Of a DNA stretch of 64,000 nt, positions 33,491 to 41,835 are shown piece by piece. The stretch is from Polaromonas sp. JS666 (GTDB taxonomy: Bacteria > Pseudomonadota > Gammaproteobacteria > Burkholderiales > Burkholderiaceae_C), in contig NC_007948.1 in the NCBI RefSeq assembly GCF_000013865.1, positions 5,013,001-5,077,000 of the forward strand, in the 5' to 3' direction. How positions within the stretch are numbered: the stretch's first letter is position 1; every line of letters begins with the position of its first letter. The translations under genes and the position numbers were made by a program. The notes under the pieces were generated by a model. It searched no databases, was not told where the DNA came from, and saw nothing but the letters and a program-made list of their open reading frames with translations.

Positions 33491-34435
33491 TCATGGCGCA
33501 GCCAGCTCCGGCACATCACCGCGCTCTGCCAGGGCAGGCTTGGCAAATTCCAGCGCCAGGAAATCGATCAGCTCACGCACCGCCGGCAGCAGGCCGCGGC
33601 GCGACGGAAACACGGCGTGCACGATGGCCGCCCGCGGCCGCCACTGGGGCAGCAGGTCAACCAGCAGCCCCTGCGCCAGGTCTTGCCGCACCATCATCGT
33701 CGGCAGCTGCAACACGCCCACGCCTTGCAGCGCGGCCAGGCGCAAGGCCAGCCGGTCGTCGCTGATGAGGCGCGGCGTGTGGTGCACCACCGCGCTGGCG
33801 CCGTTGGGGCCCAACAGGTGCCAGGCATGCTCGCGGTGCGGCGGGCCTTCATCGAGGCTGGGCAGGTGGCCCAGGTCGGCCGGCAGCAGCGGCGCGACCA
33901 AGCCGCGGGCCTTGAGCAGCCCGGGGCTGGCCACCAGGCGCTGGGTGCTCTCGCCCAGCACGCGCATGACGAGGTCGGTGTCTTCGAGCGGCGGAAAGCG
34001 CACGCGAATGGCGATGTCAAAACCCTCGCCAATCACGTCGACGCGGCGGTTGGTGCTCTCCAGCTGCACCTGCACGCGGGGGCAGGCGGCCATGAAGCGC
34101 GCCAGCACGTCGCCGAGCTGGTAGTCGAGCAGGGCCGTGGGGCAGCTCATGCGCACGGTGCCCTGCGGCTCGGAACTGACGCGGTCAATCACCTCCTGCG
34201 CCGCGTTGGCCTCGACCAGCATGGCCAGGCAATGCCGGTAGTACTCCTGGCCGATCTCGGTGACGGCAAAGCGGCGGGTCGAGCGCTGGATCAGGCGCAC
34301 GCCCAGGCGCTCTTCCAGCAGGGCGACGCGCCGGCTCAGCTTGGACTTCGGGCTACCCAGCGCACGGCCTGCGGGCGCAAAGCCCTGGTGCTCGACCACC
34401 TGCACAAAGTAATAAAGGTCGTTGAGGTCCTGCAT
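33491..34435 (-). CDS. LysR-family regulator beside pirin
   Basis: 314 residues from the ATG at 34435 (MQDLNDLYYFVQVVEHQGFAPAGRALGSPKSKLSRRVALLE), the standard LysR HTH. The effector region follows ('GTVRMSCPTALLDYQLGDVLARFMAACP', 'DIAIRVRFPPLEDTDLVMRVLGES'), of the type that controls quinone/electrophile or pirin genes. It is transcribed away from the pirin gene across 122 bases with two GTTC/GAAC dyads. An ATG twelve codons upstream would run into that operator region and is less likely. Confidence 0.9.
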   Translation of the reverse strand: MQDLNDLYYFVQVVEHQGFAPAGRALGSPKSKLSRRVALLEERLGVRLIQRSTRRFAVTEIGQEYYRHCLAMLVEANAAQEVIDRVSSEPQGTVRMSCPTALLDYQLGDVLARFMAACPRVQVQLESTNRRVDVIGEGFDIAIRVRFPPLEDTDLVMRVLGESTQRLVASPGLLKARGLVAPLLPADLGHLPSLDEGPPHREHAWHLLGPNGASAVVHHTPRLISDDRLALRLAALQGVGVLQLPTMMVRQDLAQGLLVDLLPQWRPRAAIVHAVFPSRRGLLPAVRELIDFLALEFAKPALAERGDVPELAAP

Positions 34436-34444
34436 GCTGTCATT

Positions 34445-34505
34445 GTTCCTTAAATAGAACGCTGATGGCAAATTTAGCCAACTACCGGATTCATCGTTCC
34501 GGAAC
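34445..34505. promoter_or_regulatory. LysR-type operator sites between lysR and pirin gene
   Basis: GTTCCTTAAATAGAAC (34445-34460) and the perfect palindrome GTTCCGGAAC (34496-34505) share GTTC/GAAC half-sites, with TGGC-N7-GCCA between them. The pair looks like recognition and activation sites for the divergent LysR protein. Confidence 0.55.
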
Positions 34506-34557
34506 TATCTTTCGTGCATGGCAGTTTTTTCTGCAGTCACTTTTTTAGGAGCAGGTC

Positions 34558-35439
34558 ATGAAGAAGGTTCTGGGTATTTACAGCAGCCCCCGCCCGCACT
34601 GGGTGGGCAATGGTTTTCCGGTGCGTTCGCTCTTCAGCTACGACACGCTGGGCCAGCATGTGAGCCCGTTTTTGTTGCTCGACTACGCCGGTCCGGCGGA
34701 GTTCAAGCCCGCCAGCACGCCCGGCGAGCGGCGCGGTGTGGGCACGCACCCGCACCGGGGTTTTGAAACGGTGACCATCGTTTACAAAGGCGAGGTCGCG
34801 CACCAGGACTCCACCGGCAGCGGCGGCGTGATCGGCCCGGGTGATGTGCAGTGGATGACGGCGGCCTCGGGCATCCTGCATGAGGAATTTCATTCGCCCG
34901 CATTCACGCAGCAGGGCGGCACGCTGGAGATGGTGCAGCTGTGGGTCAACCTGCCCGCCAAAGACAAGATGGCCGCGCCGCGCTACCAGGGCATCGTGGA
35001 TGAGCAGATCCCGTCAGTGGCCCTGCCCGATGCTGCGGGCAGCGTGCGTGTCATCGCCGGGCGTTACGAAGGCGCACAGGGACCCGCCCAGACCTTCACG
35101 CCCATCAATGTGTGGGATGTCCGGCTGGGAAGGGACCAGCAAGCCGAACTGACTTTGCCCCCAGGCCACACCGCCGCCGTGGTGGTGTTGCACGGCACGG
35201 TGCTGGTCAACGGCGAGGTGGTGCGCGAAGCGCAGATGGCGCTGCTGGAGCGCGAGGGCGATGGCTTGAGCCTGGAGGCGAACAGCGACGCCGTGCTGCT
35301 GGTGCTGAGCGGCGAGCCGATCAACGAGCCCATCGTGGGCCATGGCCCCTTCGTCATGAACACGCAGGCCGAAATCACCACCGCCATCAACGACTTCAAC
35401 GCCGGCCGCTTCGGGCGGATCAGCCAGACGGCGCACTGA
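34558..35439 (+). CDS. Pirin family protein 1
   Basis: 293 residues in two cupin domains. The metal-site motif is 'GTHPHRGFETVTIVYKGEV' with further ligands in 'GDVQWMTAASGILHEEFH'. The C-terminal domain contains 'TAAVVVLHGTVLVNGE' and ends 'EPIVGHGPFVMNTQAEITTAINDFNAGRFG'. Bacterial pirins are iron-binding, and some have quercetin-dioxygenase activity. AGGAG precedes the ATG by seven bases. Divergent control by the LysR protein is likely. A second, longer pirin lies at 45670-46761. Confidence 0.93.
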   Translation: MKKVLGIYSSPRPHWVGNGFPVRSLFSYDTLGQHVSPFLLLDYAGPAEFKPASTPGERRGVGTHPHRGFETVTIVYKGEVAHQDSTGSGGVIGPGDVQWMTAASGILHEEFHSPAFTQQGGTLEMVQLWVNLPAKDKMAAPRYQGIVDEQIPSVALPDAAGSVRVIAGRYEGAQGPAQTFTPINVWDVRLGRDQQAELTLPPGHTAAVVVLHGTVLVNGEVVREAQMALLEREGDGLSLEANSDAVLLVLSGEPINEPIVGHGPFVMNTQAEITTAINDFNAGRFGRISQTAH

Positions 35440-35477
35440 GCAAGCGGATCCGGCCCTGCGATGGGCCGGGCCACAGC

Positions 35478-35496
35478 CCCGCCTGCGGGCGGGTTT
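35478..35496 (+). terminator. Hairpin after pirin 1
   Basis: CCCGCC-TGCG-GGCGGG followed by TTT, about 39 bases beyond the pirin stop. The stem is strong but the T-run short. Confidence 0.5.
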
Positions 35497-35578
35497 CCCC
35501 CGGGCATCTCGCCCATCGCCCAGCCGGGCTTTGTCACTTTGTCAATCAACCCTTGTTTATCACTTCAGGAGAATAGCC

Positions 35579-36205
35579 ATGTCAAATCCATACCGTCGTC
35601 TCGACAAAAACCAGGCCGCCGTGCTGCTGGTCGATCACCAGGCCGGCCTGCTGTCGCTGGTGCGCGACATCGAGCCCGACAAGTTCAAGAACAACGTGCT
35701 GGCGGTGGCCGACATCGCCAGGTACTTCAAGCTGCCGACCGTGCTGACCACCAGCTTCGAGGACGGCCCCAACGGCCCCCTGGTGCCCGAGCTGAAGCAG
35801 ACGCTGCCCGATGCGGCCTTCATTCCGCGGCCGGGCCAGATCAATGCGTGGGACAACGAAGACTTCGTGAAGGCGGTCAAGGCGACCGGTCGCAAGCAGC
35901 TCATCATCGCCGGCGTGGTAACCGAAGTCTGCGTGGCCTTCCCCGCGCTGTCGGCACTGGCCGAAGGCTTTGAAGTGTTCGTGGTGACCGATGCGTCGGG
36001 CACGTTCAACGAAGTCACTCGCCACTCGGCCTGGAACCGGATGTCGGAAGCCGGCGCACAGCTGATGACCTGGTTTGGCCTGGCCTGTGAGCTGCACCGC
36101 GACTGGCGCAACGATGTGGAAGGCCTGGGCACCCTGTTTGCCAACCACATTCCCGATTACCGCAACCTGATGACCAGCTACAGCGCTGTCAAGGCTCCAC
36201 GGTAG
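35579..36205 (+). CDS. Isochorismatase-family hydrolase (YcaC-like)
   Basis: 208 residues from the ATG after AGGAG. The catalytic Asp is in 'AAVLLVDHQAGLLSLVRDI', the Lys region in 'GRKQLIIAGVVTEVCVAFPALSALAEGFEVFVVTDASG' with the family cysteine in EVCV, and 'ETRHSAWNRM'-like sequence appears as 'EVTRHSAWNRMSEAG'. YcaC-like enzymes are cysteine hydrolases of unknown physiological substrate, often next to pirin genes, as here (139 bases downstream of pirin). It is probably part of the same LysR regulon. Confidence 0.92.
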   Translation: MSNPYRRLDKNQAAVLLVDHQAGLLSLVRDIEPDKFKNNVLAVADIARYFKLPTVLTTSFEDGPNGPLVPELKQTLPDAAFIPRPGQINAWDNEDFVKAVKATGRKQLIIAGVVTEVCVAFPALSALAEGFEVFVVTDASGTFNEVTRHSAWNRMSEAGAQLMTWFGLACELHRDWRNDVEGLGTLFANHIPDYRNLMTSYSAVKAPR

Positions 36206-36320
36206 AGCCCACCGCCAGGACCGCCAATGCGCGGGCCTCGGTAGTCTTTTCTAAACCATATTTTTGGCATGGGCAGGCAGAGCGACGGTGCGCTTGCCGC
36301 AACCAGCAAGGCCTGCTCCA

Positions 36321-36896
36321 TCAGATCAAGGTCAAGGCCTCACGCAGCAAGTCGGCGGTGAGGGGCAAGCCACGTTTCTCGAACGCCGCAATCAACTCTT
36401 CTGCGGGCCGTACAGGATTCGTCCATCGGCTGCGCATTTTTTTGATGGCGCTTAGCGCAGATATCTTTTGCAACTGCAACTGATTCATCACGAACTCATC
36501 CGGGTGCTGCACTTCAATACCATAGGGCTGCAGAACGGCTTCAGGAAAGTCCTTGGTGTTGAACGTGACGATTGCGTCTGCATGGCCAACGATAGCGGCA
36601 GCAACCACATGCCGGTCGTCGGCGTCTGGCAATTCGATATTGTTTGCAAGCTGCTCGTAATTGGTCACCAGGCAGTCGGGAACGCTGGCATTCATCAACG
36701 CGATCACTGCCGGCAGCTTGGCGGCCAGGTCGGGACGATCTTTTGCGAGATTACGGGTCCACTCGTCGTGAATCGTGACACTCCATCGCGCGTGATACAG
36801 GCGCTCCACGGCCAGGCTCAGAAGCGTGTCACGAAGCAACTGGGGATAGAGAACATTGGCGTCGAGTATGGCCGTGTACCGCGATGAGCCCGCCAA
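36321..36896 (-). CDS. PIN-domain toxin (type II TA, VapC-like)
   Basis: 191 residues. Acidic PIN residues lie in 'YTAILDANVLYPQLLRD' (Asp12), 'ELPDADDRHVVAAAIVGHADAIVTFNTKDFP' and the helix 'WTRNLAKDRPD'. It is a likely endoribonuclease toxin. The start is TTG at 36896, directly after the antitoxin stop codon (TAA then TTG); no ATG lies between there and the first catalytic Asp. The zero spacing implies translational coupling. The last 60 residues form an extra helical region. Confidence 0.87.
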   Translation of the reverse strand: MAGSSRYTAILDANVLYPQLLRDTLLSLAVERLYHARWSVTIHDEWTRNLAKDRPDLAAKLPAVIALMNASVPDCLVTNYEQLANNIELPDADDRHVVAAAIVGHADAIVTFNTKDFPEAVLQPYGIEVQHPDEFVMNQLQLQKISALSAIKKMRSRWTNPVRPAEELIAAFEKRGLPLTADLLREALTLI

Positions 36897-37373
36897 TTAA
36901 AACTCCAGCCCCAGATCTTCGGACAGTTTGGTAAGGGCTTGAAGCGCCTGTTCCGATTTCTGTTGCTGCTCAAGCTGGTAGCGACGCAGCTCTTCGAATT
37001 CAATGCGGCGGTGACGGTTGACCTTGCGGCACTTCAACCGATTCGCTTCGATCTCCTTGATGACGAAGGGACGCGACACGTTCAAAAAATTGGCCGCTTC
37101 CTGCGTCGTGAGTTCGTGTTTTTGGGGGACCAGCAACATCGGTTCGCGCTTTGCCATCTGGCGCAACACATCGGCAAAGAACTGCAGCGCGCGCGGCGGC
37201 AGTTTCAAAACAGGCGTCTCGTGCCTATGGTCGCCGTCCGGAGGCAGTTCGAGAATCACTTCGATCTGATCGGCCTTCGAGTGATCCAAGGCCGTGACAA
37301 GGCATTGATGAGCGACCGCCGCCATCTCAGCTTCGGCCTCGCTGGCCGGGTCAAGAACTTCTTGATCTCTCAT
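36897..37373 (-). CDS. HTH antitoxin partner of the PIN toxin
   Basis: 158 residues from the ATG at 37373. An N-terminal acidic part precedes 'VLKLPPRALQFFADVLRQMAKREPMLLVP' and an excisionase-type helix-turn-helix 'HELTTQEAANFLNVSRPFVIKEIEANRLKCRKVNRHRRIEFEELRRY'. A C-terminal Gln-rich helix probably wraps the toxin. Upstream 18-base direct repeats are a likely autoregulatory site. It is immediately followed by the PIN gene with no gap, the normal antitoxin-toxin order. Confidence 0.87.
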   Translation of the reverse strand: MRDQEVLDPASEAEAEMAAVAHQCLVTALDHSKADQIEVILELPPDGDHRHETPVLKLPPRALQFFADVLRQMAKREPMLLVPQKHELTTQEAANFLNVSRPFVIKEIEANRLKCRKVNRHRRIEFEELRRYQLEQQQKSEQALQALTKLSEDLGLEF

Positions 37374-37426
37374 GGGAATTTCCTTCGCGCAGTTGACTTT
37401 GCGGCTTGGAATTGATAGTAGCACTT

Positions 37427-37462
37427 ATTCGAATTAAACGAAATATTCGAAATAAACGAATC
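37427..37462. promoter_or_regulatory. Direct-repeat operator of the PIN toxin-antitoxin pair
   Basis: Two adjacent 18-base units, ATTCGAATTAAACGAAAT and ATTCGAAATAAACGAATC, lie in a sharply A/T-rich patch 54-89 bases upstream of the antitoxin start. They are suitable for cooperative binding of the HTH antitoxin. Confidence 0.6.
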
Positions 37463-37568
37463 CTGCTTGCAAATAAGGTCTTACACAGACTCGGCCAGGC
37501 TCGTGGCCAGCAAGCTTGCAGCCTGGAGACAAGTCCAAGCCACAGCAGGGCATCACTTGCCGTGTCTC

Positions 37569-37928
37569 TTAACGCTGCGCTGGATACGTCACCTGCCCAT
37601 CAACCGCGGCGAACATGATGAAAGCACCCGCAAGCGCAACATTTTTGAAAAAATGCAGCAGCTGGTTGCGCTGGTCCTGCGGGATGGCGCTCCAGAAGGC
37701 GTGCGCCAGGAAGGCGTCCACCACCAGGAAGAGCGCCGCCGCCAGCGCCAGCCAGCGGACCTGCCATCCGAACATCAATGCCAGGCCGGCCGAGACCTCG
37801 ACGGCGCCAATGGCGGCCTGGACATGGTTGCGTTGCCGCAGCGAATCGATGAGGTGGGCCGCACCGGGCCCGACGAAGGCCAGGGCCAGCAAGACCCGGC
37901 CGAGGATGAGGGTTGAGAGGGTGTTCAT
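37569..37928 (-). CDS. DoxX family membrane protein
   Basis: 119 residues, four transmembrane helices. Typical DoxX features are 'ILGRVLLALAFVGPGAAHLID', 'AIGAVEVSAGLALMFGWQVRWLALAAALFLVVDAFLAHAFWS' and the final 'LHFFKNVALAGAFIMFAAV'. DoxX proteins are linked to redox stress and thiosulfate:quinone functions, but this short form has no assigned reaction. It ends the minus-strand set of two SDR genes and DUF1097 and may belong to that operon. Confidence 0.85.
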   Translation of the reverse strand: MNTLSTLILGRVLLALAFVGPGAAHLIDSLRQRNHVQAAIGAVEVSAGLALMFGWQVRWLALAAALFLVVDAFLAHAFWSAIPQDQRNQLLHFFKNVALAGAFIMFAAVDGQVTYPAQR

Positions 37929-38028
37929 GGTGAGCTCGCCGTTGGGTTGATTTATTGCATTGCTGGGTTGTGGGGCAAGGCTAGCGGGCGGCAGCCCATG
38001 CCGCCGCCCCGAGGCCGAAGCGGATGGC

Positions 38029-38937
38029 TCAGGCCTGCTGCGCTTCCCGCAGCACGGTGGGCTTCAGCATGTCGGCGATCCCGATGCGGTGCGCAAACTC
38101 CTCGCGCACGCGTTCCGCCACCTCGGTCACGGCAGCGGCGCCGTCGTCGATGAAATCGATCACCGAGCGGAAGGGCCGGGTGCCGTGCGGCAGGCCCACG
38201 ATGCGGGCGATCTCGTCGGCCACGGCTTGCGGGTCGGCATTGTCGGGCGTCAGCGCTGACAGCCGTTCGCCCACCTGGTCCATCACGCCGTCGTACCGCG
38301 CATAGGCGCCGGCCGTGGCGGCGTCGGCGGGTTTGCCGGCGTTGGGGAAGTGCGCCGTGCCGCGGGTGAAAGCGCCGGGGACGACGATGGAGGTCTCGAT
38401 GCCGAAGCGGGCCAGCTCATAGGACATGGTGACCGCCATCGAATCCATGGCGGCCTTGGCGGCCGCATAAGGGCCGAGGAAGGGCGGAAAGCCGCCGCGC
38501 ACCGTGGTGCTGCTGACCCACAGGACGAGGCCGGCTTCCTTCTGCCGCATGCCCGGCAACACGGCGCGGTTGACGCGCTGGCTGCCGAGGAAGTTGGTGT
38601 CCATGACCTTGATGATTTCTTCCGGCGTGAAGGCCTCGGTGGGGCCGACGACCAGGTGGCCGGCGTTGTGCACCACGACGTCGAGGCGGCCCTGCTCAGC
38701 CAGGATGTGGGCCACGGCGGCATCGGCCGAGGCCTGTGACAGCACGTCGAGTTCGACGGCGCGCAGGTCATGGCCGTTGGCAAAGCTCCAGTCGCGCAGC
38801 TCCCGCACCTTGGGTGCGTTGCGGCCTTCGGTGTCGCGCATGCTGGCATAGACCGTGTGGCCGGCCCGGGCCAGTGCGCGGGAGGTGAGGTGGCCAATGC
38901 CGGTGGAGGCGCCGGTGACGAGGATGACGGATTTCAT
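38029..38937 (-). CDS. SDR family oxidoreductase
   Basis: 302 residues. The cofactor motif 'VILVTGASTGIGHLTSRALARAGHTVYASMRD' has the TGxxxGxG pattern and an Arg favouring NADP(H). 'VVHNAGHLVVG' is the NAG motif, and the active site includes the Ser of 'VLWVSSTTVRGG' with Tyr and Lys in 'GPYAAAKAAMDSM'. It reduces or oxidises a small carbonyl or alcohol; the substrate is not evident. The product is somewhat longer than average because of a C-terminal extension ('PFRSVIDFIDDGAAAVTEV'). Confidence 0.92.
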   Translation of the reverse strand: MKSVILVTGASTGIGHLTSRALARAGHTVYASMRDTEGRNAPKVRELRDWSFANGHDLRAVELDVLSQASADAAVAHILAEQGRLDVVVHNAGHLVVGPTEAFTPEEIIKVMDTNFLGSQRVNRAVLPGMRQKEAGLVLWVSSTTVRGGFPPFLGPYAAAKAAMDSMAVTMSYELARFGIETSIVVPGAFTRGTAHFPNAGKPADAATAGAYARYDGVMDQVGERLSALTPDNADPQAVADEIARIVGLPHGTRPFRSVIDFIDDGAAAVTEVAERVREEFAHRIGIADMLKPTVLREAQQA

Positions 38938-38962
38938 GATGAGGATCTTTCTGAAAATTTAC

Positions 38963-38989
38963 GTGATTGAAGTGATTGAAGTGATTGGA
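38963..38989. repeat. Nonamer tandem repeat between SDR and DUF1097 genes
   Basis: Three GTGATTGAA-type units (the last GTGATTGGA) lie in the 57-base gap upstream of the minus-strand SDR start. Confidence 0.8.
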
Positions 38990-38994
38990 GGGAA

Positions 38995-39504
38995 TCAGGC
39001 TGCACGGGTCATGCGGTGTTGCAGCGCATGGGCAATCCAGGCCGCCAGAGAGCCCAGAGCAACCGCGCTTGCCAGCTCCGCAAAGGCCGCCGGTGACGGT
39101 TGCAGGTGCGAGGCAAAGAAGGCAATCAGGCCAAGGAAGTAGCACAGGATGTTGTTGAACACCGGCGCGGCGCGCAGCGAGACGACCACCACCGCCACCG
39201 CGAACACCACCAGTGGCAAGGCCAGCGCACCCAGCGCGGGGCCCAATGCGCCCAGCCCCAGCGCAGCGGCCATGCCGAAGCCCAGGCCGAGCGCAACGCA
39301 TAGGGCATTGACCGCGCCGTCCCGCGCACTGATGCCGCGCGTAAAAAACGCGACCCAGCCGATGAACATGGCCCAGACCGGCAGCGCCAGCATGGCGGTG
39401 AGCCCGGCAGCCAGTGCTGCCGTCACGGCCGCGGCGACGGTCAGCATCAGGAACAGCGCAGGCGACGGCGCGCGGCGCGCAGTGGAGGTAGAGGTAGATG
39501 TCAT
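38995..39504 (-). CDS. DUF1097 family membrane protein
   Basis: 169 residues from the ATG at 39504, preceded by a short Thr/Ser-rich head (MTSTSTSTARR). There are about five membrane helices: 'FLMLTVAAAVTAALAAGLTAML', 'PVWAMFIGWVAFFTRGIS', 'ALCVALGLGFGMAAALGLG', 'LVVFAVAVVVVSLRAAPVFNNILCYFLGLIAFFAS', and the end of the protein. This arrangement matches DUF1097, putative transporters or channels of unknown substrate. It lies between two SDR genes on the same strand. Confidence 0.82.
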   Translation of the reverse strand: MTSTSTSTARRAPSPALFLMLTVAAAVTAALAAGLTAMLALPVWAMFIGWVAFFTRGISARDGAVNALCVALGLGFGMAAALGLGALGPALGALALPLVVFAVAVVVVSLRAAPVFNNILCYFLGLIAFFASHLQPSPAAFAELASAVALGSLAAWIAHALQHRMTRAA

Positions 39505-39600
39505 TGATAAGTCCTTGGTTGCGAGTGCTTGGTGTCGAGCGGTGACGAGAGGGCGTGAAGATTTCGTAGCGAGCGGGCCGAGGTCGGGTCGAGCACCGCA

Positions 39601-39618
39601 GCCGTACTCACGTACGGC
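39601..39618. repeat. GCCGTAC hairpin within a GC-rich intergenic repeat
   Basis: GCCGTAC-TCAC-GTACGGC hairpin inside a longer 39540-39650 block (AGCGAGCGGGCCGAGG to CCGAGATCGGTC) that looks like a repetitive intergenic sequence. No gene was seen in this 165-base gap. Confidence 0.55.
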
Positions 39619-39669
39619 GAGGAGCACAGGCCCGAGATCGGTCCGCGCAGTAGAAAGATTCATGTCCTC

Positions 39670-40434
39670 TCAGACCACGCCACCGTTGGCGCGCAGTGTC
39701 TGGCCGTTGACCCACCCGGCGTCTTCGCTGACCAGGAAAGCGACGGCGCTGGCGATGTCTTCGGGCGTGCCGAGGCGCTCGAGCGGCGCCATTTTGGACA
39801 TGCGCTCAATCGTTTCGGGCGTCTTGCCGTCCAGGAAAAGCGCGGTGGCGGTGGGGCCGGGTGCGATGGCGTTGACGCGGATGTTCTTGCCGCGCAGCTC
39901 CTTGGCCATGATGTTGGTGAAGGTTTCCACCGCGCTCTTGGTGGCGCCGTACACCGCATAGCCGGGCAGCGCCAGGCCGATCACGCTGGTCGAGAAGTTA
40001 ACGATGCGCCCGCCGTGCTGCAGGCGGGCGCCGGCTTCGCGCAGGGTGTTGAAGGTGCCCTTGACGTTGACAGCGAAGAGACGGTCAAAGGTGTCGTCGT
40101 CGGTGTCGGCCAGCTGCGGCAGGGTGGGCGGCATGATGCCGGCGTTGTTGATGAGCACGTCGACGCGGCCGAAGGCCTGGATGGTTTCGTCAAACAGGGC
40201 TTTGACGGCGGCGGAACTTGACACGTCGGCCTGCACGGCGACGGCTTGGCCGCCGGCGGACGTGATGGATTGCACCACGGCCTGGGCTTCGTCTGCCTTG
40301 CCGGCGTAGTTGACGACGACGGCGTAGCCTTCTTTGGCCAGGCGCTGGGCGATGGCAGCGCCGATGCCGCGCGAAGCGCCGGTGACGATGGCGGTTTGGG
40401 TGGCTTGGGTAACCTGATTTGCTGAAGCGGTCAT
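39670..40434 (-). CDS. SDR family oxidoreductase (3-oxoacyl-ACP reductase-like)
   Basis: 254 residues, classical SDR. It has 'TAIVTGASRGIGAAIAQRLAKEGYAVVVNYAGK' (cofactor site), 'DVLINNAGIMPPTL' (NNAG), Ser in 'IVNFSTSVIGLALP', 'YAVYGATKSAVETFTNIMAKEL' (YxxxK) and the closing 'SAVAFLVSEDAGWVNGQTLRANGGVV'. It is transcribed away from the LysR gene at 40758 and is the first gene of a set with DUF1097, the second SDR and DoxX, likely all LysR-controlled. Confidence 0.93.
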   Translation of the reverse strand: MTASANQVTQATQTAIVTGASRGIGAAIAQRLAKEGYAVVVNYAGKADEAQAVVQSITSAGGQAVAVQADVSSSAAVKALFDETIQAFGRVDVLINNAGIMPPTLPQLADTDDDTFDRLFAVNVKGTFNTLREAGARLQHGGRIVNFSTSVIGLALPGYAVYGATKSAVETFTNIMAKELRGKNIRVNAIAPGPTATALFLDGKTPETIERMSKMAPLERLGTPEDIASAVAFLVSEDAGWVNGQTLRANGGVV

Positions 40435-40514
40435 TTGGAACTCCTGAGATTGATAAAGATTGGTTGGCTCTGATCGCCCGAGGCGCCTGGTGTGTTGTGC
40501 GCTTTTGGTGAGTC

Positions 40515-40605
40515 AGTGAAGGTATTGTTCTATTCAATCCACATGCGATAAATACCGTAAACTTGCCATCACTGTTCAATAAATACCAACAATTCGATGA
40601 ACAAA
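40515..40605. promoter_or_regulatory. A/T-rich divergent promoter region between SDR and LysR genes
   Basis: A locally A/T-rich stretch containing TGTTC (40573-40577) and GAACA (40599-40603) half-sites and repeated ATAAATACC words. It is the probable LysR-controlled promoter of the SDR set. The right part of the 40435-40757 gap is a GC-rich repeat. Confidence 0.45.
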
Positions 40606-40647
40606 ATGATCGACAGAGCGCGCTCAGCCAACAGCCACCGGGAAGAC

Positions 40648-40751
40648 CCGACATGCAAGCAGGGGCCGCGGAACCGGCTTCGCCGGGCCGCAGGCGCAGC
40701 GGCCCCCTCGGGGGGCAGGGCGCTACACGCAGTGAGCAACCGTGGGGGCGC
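40648..40751. repeat. GC-rich intergenic repeat next to the lysR start
   Basis: A block with CGGCTTCGCCGGGCCGC, CAGCGGCCCCCTCGGGGGGC and CACGCAGTGAGCAACCGTGG, containing strong hairpins. I recall this sequence type as widely dispersed in Comamonadaceae genomes. It ends seven bases before the GTG start of the LysR gene. Confidence 0.65.
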
Positions 40752-40757
40752 TAGCTA

Positions 40758-41654
40758 GTGGACCGGTTTCATTCCATGCAGCTCTTCACCCGCATCGTGG
40801 AGCTGGGCAGTTTCACCAAGGCGGCCGACGACCTGCAGCTGCCGCGCGCCACGGTGACGCATGCGGTGCAGCAACTCGAAAAGCGCCTGGGCGCGCGGCT
40901 CTTGCATCGCACCACACGCCATGTGAGCCCCACGCAGGACGGCGCGGCTTACTACGAACGCTGCCTGCGCCTCCTGACCGATCTGGAAGAGGCCGAGTCG
41001 GCTTTCGTCAACGTGGGCAGCAAGCCCCGGGGCAAGCTGCGCGTGGACCTGCACGGCACGCTGGCCAAGCATTTTTTGCTGCCGGTCATTGGGCAATTCT
41101 TTGAGCGCTACCCGGACATCGAACTCGAAATCGGCATGGGCGACCGGCTGGTGGATCTGGTGCGCGAGGGCGTGGACTGCGTGCTGCGCGTGGGCGAGCT
41201 GACGGAGTCCAGCATGGTGGGGCGCCGCGTGGCTTTACTGGAGCAGGTCACCTGCGCCAGCCGCGAGTACCTGGCCCGGCACGGCACGCCCGACACGGTG
41301 GAGGCGCTGCGCGGGCACCGCGCCGTCAACTTCCTCTCGACCCGCACCGGCAAACCTTTGCCCTTTGACTTCCTCGTGGAGGGTGCTGAGCGCCAGCTGC
41401 AGCTCAAGGGCTCGGTGGCGGTGACCGACGCCGACGCTTATGCGGCCTGCTGCGCCGCGCACCTGGGCCTGATCCAGGTGCCGCGCTATCACGTGGCGGC
41501 GCGGCTGAAAGAAGGCACGCTGGTGGAGGTGCTGCCGGCCTTCAGGCCCGCGCCCATGCCGGTGTCGGTGCTGTACCCGCACTCGCGCCAGCTGTCGCCG
41601 CGCGTGCGGGTGTTTGTGGACTGGGTGGCGGATGTGATGGGGCGGGCGGGTTGA
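40758..41654 (+). CDS. LysR-family regulator of the SDR/DUF1097 set
   Basis: 298 residues with GTG start (MDRFHSMQLFTRIVELGSFTKAADDLQLPRATVTHAVQQLEKRLGARLLHRTTRHVSPT), the form typical of regulators that control oxidoreductases. The effector domain starts near residue 90 ('GKLRVDLHGTLAKHFLLPVIGQFF') and includes 'GVDCVLRVGELTESSMVGRRVALL'. It is divergent from the SDR gene at 39670-40434. No Shine-Dalgarno sequence is seen because the GC-rich repeat abuts the start; the ATG six codons later is an alternative. Confidence 0.92.
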   Translation: MDRFHSMQLFTRIVELGSFTKAADDLQLPRATVTHAVQQLEKRLGARLLHRTTRHVSPTQDGAAYYERCLRLLTDLEEAESAFVNVGSKPRGKLRVDLHGTLAKHFLLPVIGQFFERYPDIELEIGMGDRLVDLVREGVDCVLRVGELTESSMVGRRVALLEQVTCASREYLARHGTPDTVEALRGHRAVNFLSTRTGKPLPFDFLVEGAERQLQLKGSVAVTDADAYAACCAAHLGLIQVPRYHVAARLKEGTLVEVLPAFRPAPMPVSVLYPHSRQLSPRVRVFVDWVADVMGRAG

Positions 41655-41835
41655 CGGAGCGGCGACTTTGCCGGCGGCCCCAAACGCTCGGTGCGCGAGG
41701 CCAACCGGCGCGTGTATGCCGCGGCCTATGCGCAGGAAGGCGGCCTGCGCGCGAGTAAGAGGATCAGTGGGATCGGTAAGGGGAGAAAGACTTCTGCGCG
41801 GGCACTTGCTTGCGCCTCGCGTCGCTGGAGTCCCC

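Noticed and set aside
41655..41835. Possible small gene between the LysR and TetR genes (VREANRRVYAAAYAQEGGL...)
   Set aside because: The frame has no start with a ribosome-binding site and no family I recognise. It could be the tail of a lost gene, but the evidence is too thin to annotate.
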